Source of the DNA: Oceanococcus sp051252075
Lineage (GTDB): Bacteria > Pseudomonadota > Gammaproteobacteria > Nevskiales > Oceanococcaceae
NCBI GenBank assembly: GCA_051252075.1
Contig: JBPOFU010000002.1
Span: forward strand, 62,001-126,000
Reading direction: 5' to 3'
Length of the DNA: 64,000 nucleotides
Shown one piece after another: positions 59,672-64,000 of the stretch. Position numbers and translations under genes: made by a program. Position 1 is the stretch's first letter. Every line of letters starts with the position of its first letter. Below the pieces are notes generated by a model that saw only the letters and a program-made list of their open reading frames with translations, was not told where the DNA came from and made no database searches.

Positions 59672-60568
59672 CTATTCTGACAGTTCGGCGAAGGGGAGCA
59701 AGCGGGTCCGCATACCAGGCCCAAACCCAAGCGCATCGCACATTGCTGTCAGTGCAGGAGCATCCGCCATTTTGCGATGCCAATAGGGAATTTCTAAGGG
59801 AATATCCAGTGGAATACCGGTGAGCTTGCGTGACATCAAAGCCATGTCGCGATCCCGCTCCAACTTATCACGCAAAGATTTGGCACCTCGTACCGGCAAA
59901 TTCGGCACCTCATCCAGACGCTCATACACCGCATCAAGATCACCAAAAGCCTGTAGCAGGGCACTGGCCGCTTTCGGTCCAACCCCTGCGACGCCTGGAA
60001 TGTTGTCAACGCTGTCCCCCATCAGGGCCAAATAATCTGCGATTTGTTCCGGCCAAACGCCGAATCGCTCTTGCACCCCATCACTGTCCATCTGCGTATC
60101 AGCAGCGAAGTCCCACATCAGGTCGCCCGGTTGAATCAACTGGGTTAAATCCTTATCACGACTGACTATGCACACCTGATGTGCGTTTTTGCGCGCCATA
60201 GCCGACCAGGTGCCAATTAAATCATCCGCTTCCCAAGCTTGATCAGCCTGCCAATGCAATCCCAGCGCGCTGCACAATTCTTGGCACCAAGCGAATTGGC
60301 GCTTCAGTTCTTCGGGCGCCGGCGGACGGTTCGCCTTGTACTCAGGATAGATCTCATTGCGGAAAGAACTGCTCAAACTGGCGTCAAAAGCAACCAAAAC
60401 TGGCGCAGGATGGGTGCGACGCAATAAATCCGCCAAAAACCCGGCGAAGCCAAAAACCGCGTTACACGGCTGTCCTTGCGGGGTTTTCATGTGATCTGGA
60501 ATCGAATGCCAAGCACGAAAGATGTAGACGCTGGCGTCGATCAGGTAGATTATGCGCGGTTGAGTCAT
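59672..60568 (-). CDS. xni: 5'-3' exonuclease, Xni/PolA-5' exonuclease family
   Basis: A 298-residue nuclease. It shows the N-terminal IDASVYIFRAWH (metal Asp), VAFDASLSSSFRNEIYPEYKANR (the flap-endonuclease arch), AWEADDLIGTW (acidic cluster), SRDKDLTQLI, and the helix-hairpin-helix GVAGVGPKAASALLQAFGDL. These are the 5' nuclease motifs of DNA polymerase I's N-terminal domain and flap endonucleases. As a stand-alone gene it resembles Xni/ExoIX; it seems to keep acidic residues in every motif, so it may be catalytically complete. ATG at 60568. Confidence 0.88.
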   Translation of the reverse strand: MTQPRIIYLIDASVYIFRAWHSIPDHMKTPQGQPCNAVFGFAGFLADLLRRTHPAPVLVAFDASLSSSFRNEIYPEYKANRPPAPEELKRQFAWCQELCSALGLHWQADQAWEADDLIGTWSAMARKNAHQVCIVSRDKDLTQLIQPGDLMWDFAADTQMDSDGVQERFGVWPEQIADYLALMGDSVDNIPGVAGVGPKAASALLQAFGDLDAVYERLDEVPNLPVRGAKSLRDKLERDRDMALMSRKLTGIPLDIPLEIPYWHRKMADAPALTAMCDALGFGPGMRTRLLPFAELSE

Positions 60569-60698
60569 GGGGTTTTGGCCTTAAATTGCCTAACTGAAGT
60601 GAGAATCGACTCAACCAATCAAGCCTGAACAATGCTCTCTCCGCTCGCGGTGACGGCCTTGTTATGGCCTGTCTTAATTTGAATTAGGGAGTAACCCG

Positions 60699-61832
60699 AT
60701 GCCGATTAAAATCGCGATCCCCAAGGAAAGTGCGAGCGGCGAGAAGCGCGTAGCGATGGTACCTGCTGTGGTACCAAAACTGAAAAAGCTAGGTGTAGAC
60801 ATCAAGGTGCAAAAAGGCGCCGGAGCTGCAACTCGTATTTCCGACGAAGCTTATGGGGACGATGTTTCCATAGTCAGCGGCGCCGCCAAAACTCTCGCAG
60901 GCGCTGCAATCGTCTTGCGCTTTGGCCCGCCGACTGTGAAGGAAGTGGAAGCGCTCAAAGCAGGCACGGTGCTGTTCACCTTTGTCTACGCCAATCGCAA
61001 CCCGGATGTCGTCAAAGCCTTGCGTGACAACAAGATCACTTGTTTTGCAATGGAGCTGGTGCCGCGTACCACGCGTGCGCAGGCAATGGACGCTTTGTCC
61101 TCGCAAGCCGCGTTGGTCGGTTACCACGGCGCATTGCTAGGTGCGACCCATTTGGCGCGTATATTGCCAATGATGACTTTCGCCGTCGGCTCGATCCGTC
61201 CGGCCAGAGTTTTGGTCATGGGCGCTGGTGTTGCTGGCCTACAAGCCATTGCGACAGCCAAGCGTTTGGGCGCGATTGTTGAAGGTTATGACGTCCGCTC
61301 TGCAGTCAAAGAGCAGGTGGAATCCCTAGGCGGCAAATTCGTCGATACCGGCGTAAAAGCCGAAGGCGAAGGTGGTTATGCACGCGAATTGACTGATGAG
61401 GAAAAAGCTCAGGTCAATGAAGTGGTAACCAAGCACATCCAGAATGCTGATTTGGTCATCACCACGGCGGCTATTCCTGGACGCGCTTCACCGAAGATCA
61501 TCAACGAAGACCAGATCAAGGGCATGAAGTCCGGTTCTGTCATCGTCGATTTGGCCGGTGAAGGCGGTGGTAACACGCCTCTGAGCGAGCCCGGAAAAAT
61601 TGTTGAAGTGGGCAATGTCCAGATCGACACTCCGCTCAACATCCCAAGTCGTTTGTCAGAGCACGCCAGTGAGCTGTACGCCAAGAACTTGTTGAACTTC
61701 CTAGGTTTGATTGTCACCGAAGAGGGTGAGCTCAATCTGAACTGGGAAGACGATATCGTCGCAGGCGCCGTTTTGACTCACGATGGTGAAATCAAACACG
61801 AGCCCAGCAAACAGGCTGTCGAAGGAGAATAA
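60699..61832 (+). CDS. pntAA: NAD(P) transhydrogenase subunit alpha part 1
   Basis: A 377-residue soluble NAD(H)-binding domain I of proton-translocating transhydrogenase. It starts MPIKIAIPKE and has the Rossmann VMGAGVAGLQAIATAKRLG and the EGYDVR motif, then QVESLGGKFVD and NTPLSEPGKIVEVGNV. In E. coli this is fused with the membrane segment; here it is a separate gene, as in Rhodospirillum rubrum. AGGGAG lies just before the ATG. First of three genes. Confidence 0.95.
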   Translation: MPIKIAIPKESASGEKRVAMVPAVVPKLKKLGVDIKVQKGAGAATRISDEAYGDDVSIVSGAAKTLAGAAIVLRFGPPTVKEVEALKAGTVLFTFVYANRNPDVVKALRDNKITCFAMELVPRTTRAQAMDALSSQAALVGYHGALLGATHLARILPMMTFAVGSIRPARVLVMGAGVAGLQAIATAKRLGAIVEGYDVRSAVKEQVESLGGKFVDTGVKAEGEGGYARELTDEEKAQVNEVVTKHIQNADLVITTAAIPGRASPKIINEDQIKGMKSGSVIVDLAGEGGGNTPLSEPGKIVEVGNVQIDTPLNIPSRLSEHASELYAKNLLNFLGLIVTEEGELNLNWEDDIVAGAVLTHDGEIKHEPSKQAVEGE

Positions 61833-61834
61833 TT

Positions 61835-62119
61835 ATGCTGACCGGATTCGTCGCACTTTACATATTCATGCTTGCAGCCTTTACCGGCTACGAAATCATT
61901 GGCCGTGTTCCGGCCATCTTGCATACGCCGCTCATGTCCGGCTCCAACTTCGTCCACGGCATTGTGCTGGTGGGTGCGATGGTGGCTTTGGGCACAGCGG
62001 AAGGCACCTTGGAAGTGGCCATTGGCTTCTTCGGGACCGTCATGGCCGCAGTGAATGCCGCCGGCGGTTATGTGGTGACCGAGCGCATGCTCGAAATGTT
62101 CAAGAGCAGCAAGGACTAA
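61835..62119 (+). CDS. pntAB: NAD(P) transhydrogenase subunit alpha part 2
   Basis: A 94-residue membrane subunit. The first hydrophobic helix (FVALYIFMLAAFTGYEIIG), then HTPLMSGSNFVHGIVLVGA and the last pair. TPLMSG-type loop and the length match PntAB. It begins two bases after the PntAA stop with GGAG upstream and ends three bases before PntB. Together with PntB it forms the proton channel. Confidence 0.94.
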   Translation: MLTGFVALYIFMLAAFTGYEIIGRVPAILHTPLMSGSNFVHGIVLVGAMVALGTAEGTLEVAIGFFGTVMAAVNAAGGYVVTERMLEMFKSSKD

Positions 62120-62122
62120 GCC

Positions 62123-63523
62123 ATGGATACATTGATTCAATTTAGCTATTTGGCCGCGGCGTTTCTGTTCATTTTTGGACTGAAGCGTATGTCGTCGCCG
62201 AAAACTGCACGCTCCGGCATTGTTTGGGCTGGCGTGGGCATGGTGGTAGCCACAGTGGTCACTTTCCTAGCCCCCGAAATCCTCAATGCTGGCATCGGAC
62301 GCATCTTATTGATCGCTGTTGGTGTGCTTTTAGGCACCGTAGTGGCCTGGAAATGGGGTAAATCGGTTGCTATGACCGATATGCCGCAGATGGTGGCGAT
62401 CTATAACGGTATGGGTGGCGGTGCCGCTGGCACCATTGCGGCGATCGAACTCATCAAAATGTCCAAGGGCAGCGGCGTCGAGCACGACGGTATTACCGTT
62501 GCTTTGGCTGTCATCGGTGGCTTGATCGGTGCAGTCTCCATGACCGGCTCCGTGATCGCGTGGGCCAAGCTTGATGGGCGCATGAATAAAGCGCCTCGAA
62601 TTCCGGGCGGCCATCGCACCAATTTTGTGGTTCTGGGTATTGCGATCGTCACCGGCTTGATGGTGATGTGTTCAGCTCATCCATCTGGTTGGTTGTTGTT
62701 CGCGTTCTTCGCCAGTTCCTTGGCGTTCGGCATCATGATGACACTGCCTATCGGCGGTGCCGATATGCCGGTCATCATTTCCTTGTTCAACGCTCTGACT
62801 GGTTTGGCAGTGTCCTTTGAGGGCTATGTACTGCAAAACCCGGCCATGATCATCGCCGGTATGGTCGTGGGTGCGGCAGGTACCTTGCTGACGCTATTGA
62901 TGGCTAAAGCCATGAACCGCTCGATTAGCAACGTTATGTTCTCAGGCGTAGGCACGGGTGATGCGGAAGAAGGCGATGGCCCAGAAGGTGAGATGAAGCC
63001 CATCAGTGCCGAAGATGCCGCTATTTCCATGTCTTACGGTCAAAAAGTCATCATCATCCCGGGTTATGGGATGGCAGTGGCACAAGCTCAGCACAAGCTA
63101 TGGGAATTCGTACAGCTGCTGCAATCACGTGATATCGAAGTGGCTTTCGCCATTCACCCTGTTGCGGGCCGTATGCCGGGTCATATGAACGTATTGCTGG
63201 CAGAAGCCGGTGTGCCGTATGACATCATTTACGATTTGGAAGACATCAACGAAGAGTTTGGCACCGCCAGTGCCGCTATCGTGATTGGCGCCAATGACGT
63301 GGTGAACCCGGCAGCACGGACCAACAAGTCCAGCCCGATTTATGGCATGCCGATTTTGAATGCTGACCACGCTGAACAGGTTTATGTCATCAAACGTGGC
63401 CAAGGCACCGGTTTCTCCGGCATCCAGAACGAGCTGTTCTTCGGCGAAAACACCCGTATGGTCTATGGCGACGCACAAAAAGTGTGTGCCTCGTTTATCT
63501 CTGGCGTGAAATCCATCAGCTAA
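62123..63523 (+). CDS. pntB: NAD(P) transhydrogenase subunit beta
   Basis: A 466-residue protein. The N-terminal membrane domain has about nine hydrophobic segments, including MTDMPQMVAIYNGMGGGAA (with the proton-path residues) and GGHRTNFVVLG. The C-terminal NADP(H)-binding domain III has IIPGYGMAVAQAQ, IHPVAGRMPGHMNVLLAEA and VIGANDVVNPAA. The enzyme uses proton motive force to make NADPH from NADH. A strong terminator follows. Confidence 0.95.
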   Translation: MDTLIQFSYLAAAFLFIFGLKRMSSPKTARSGIVWAGVGMVVATVVTFLAPEILNAGIGRILLIAVGVLLGTVVAWKWGKSVAMTDMPQMVAIYNGMGGGAAGTIAAIELIKMSKGSGVEHDGITVALAVIGGLIGAVSMTGSVIAWAKLDGRMNKAPRIPGGHRTNFVVLGIAIVTGLMVMCSAHPSGWLLFAFFASSLAFGIMMTLPIGGADMPVIISLFNALTGLAVSFEGYVLQNPAMIIAGMVVGAAGTLLTLLMAKAMNRSISNVMFSGVGTGDAEEGDGPEGEMKPISAEDAAISMSYGQKVIIIPGYGMAVAQAQHKLWEFVQLLQSRDIEVAFAIHPVAGRMPGHMNVLLAEAGVPYDIIYDLEDINEEFGTASAAIVIGANDVVNPAARTNKSSPIYGMPILNADHAEQVYVIKRGQGTGFSGIQNELFFGENTRMVYGDAQKVCASFISGVKSIS

Positions 63524-63544
63524 GCGAAAAACAAAGCTATACCA

Positions 63545-63569
63545 AGGGCAGCTTCGGCTGCCCTTTTTT
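63545..63569 (+). terminator. Rho-independent terminator after pntB
   Basis: Perfect stem AGGGCAGC/GCTGCCCT around the TTCG tetraloop (63545-63564), followed by six T. It lies 21 bases after the pntB stop. Confidence 0.93.
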
Positions 63570-63732
63570 GTGGCTCAAAACTCATGCATCGCGGCTGGTT
63601 TAGTACGAACAACAAATAACGCCAAGTCTTGTTGATTCATTTGCGCGGCTGTCCCCCGCGCCGCTTCGCGGTTCCCTACCGCCCCTTACGCTTGTTGGGC
63701 CGGTTCCATGCGACTTCCTGTCGCGTTGAACC

Positions 63733-63997
63733 TCAATCTGACGTCCCTGCAAAGCAGGACGTGCGCGTAGCGGGCAGATTGACCCAGTCGCTTCAGGGGC
63801 GTCCGGCGCTCCTCCATGCTGCCGCGAAAATGAACCAACACGACTTACCTACAGCTGTAGCTCTCCACGCGACAATATGGCCACAAAACAAGAAAGCGGC
63901 TGGTGCCATCTGGCGGAGCCTCATAAAGGAGGAGCGCCGTAAGACCGCAGATCGCTTGGGGGCATTTCGCCAGGATGGCGAAATGAGCGGCACCAGC
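63733..63997. repeat. Gene-free region rich in inverted repeats (right edge)
   Basis: No credible gene lies between 63570 and the window end. The stretch is full of dyads: TCAATCTG/CAGATTGA (63733-63740, 63775-63782) enclosing a nested acgtcc/ggacgt stem; CGGCGCTCCTCC/GGAGGAGCGCCG (63804-63815, 63928-63939); CTACAGCTGTAG (63849-63860); GCTGGTGCC/GGCACCAGC (63899-63907, 63989-63997); CATTTCGCC/GGCGAAATG (63963-63971, 63977-63985). This could be a dispersed repeat, a structured RNA or a mobile-element end. It continues past the edge. Confidence 0.5.
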
Positions 63998-64000
63998 GCA

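Noticed and set aside
63793..63993. 66-residue open frame at the right edge, minus strand
   Set aside because: It spans the inverted repeats and has no motif or ribosome site; likely a chance frame in a structured region.

Overview
The window reads as the chromosome of a free-living, aerobic, probably marine gammaproteobacterium. The evidence is a FadB-type fatty-acid oxidation subunit, an AlgP-like Lys/Ala-rich DNA-binding protein, a bkd cluster with a divergent Lrp-type regulator, the acnD/prpF version of the methylcitrate route, an EfpL-type elongation factor paralogue, three-gene transhydrogenase and many lipoproteins. Family-level placement (Pseudomonadales/Cellvibrionales-like) is inference from gene content only. 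Genes are densely packed on both strands. I see no tRNA, rRNA, CRISPR array, transposase or phage gene.

Layout. 1-5.4 kb: partial fadB, the AlgP-like gene with a good promoter and terminator, and two lipoproteins around a GNAT-family gene. 5.4-10.7 kb: branched-chain amino-acid catabolism (leucine dehydrogenase, BCKDH E1alpha, E1beta, E2) with a divergent Lrp/AsnC regulator and a near-consensus Lrp box between them. 10.7-17 kb: STAS-like protein, CorA, a lipoprotein alpha/beta hydrolase, DUF3293, a trans-sulfuration-type PLP enzyme, DUF2804 and ArfB. 17-29.4 kb: one uninterrupted 12.4-kb gene for a predicted lipoprotein of 4134 residues that joins PKD/cadherin-like repeats, two neutral-ceramidase-like domains, a lipase-like alpha/beta hydrolase and a C-terminal PHP metal-dependent phosphoesterase domain. 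This is the most unusual object here.

29.6-33.7 kb: cobalamin-dependent methionine synthase cleanly split into two genes, with a palindrome over the first gene's ribosome binding site, and a divergent rubredoxin. 33.7-41.7 kb: a TetR regulator, then a signalling locus (PstS-like periplasmic protein, outer-membrane barrel, hybrid histidine kinase with REC and HPt, convergent REC-EAL phosphodiesterase), then efpL. 41.9-47.2 kb: methylcitrate-cycle genes prpB, acnD, DUF1971, prpF. No prpC is present; the prpB-acnD gap holds two palindromic repeat elements instead. 47-53 kb: secreted or lipid-anchored hydrolases (nitrobindin-like protein, PhoD-like phosphatase, a lipase resembling Candida antarctica lipase B, an S15-like hydrolase). 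53-57 kb: RND efflux pump and adaptor. 57-60.6 kb: NamZ, DOMON-like, hemolysin III and 5'-3' exonuclease genes. 60.7-63.5 kb: pntAA-pntAB-pntB with a terminator. The last 400 bases hold no gene but are rich in inverted repeats.

Together the genes suggest growth on lipids, esters and branched-chain amino acids. Leucine/valine/isoleucine and fatty-acid oxidation would give acyl-CoAs and propionyl-CoA, the methylcitrate genes would consume propionate, and a large set of exported hydrolases would supply substrates. That integration is inference.
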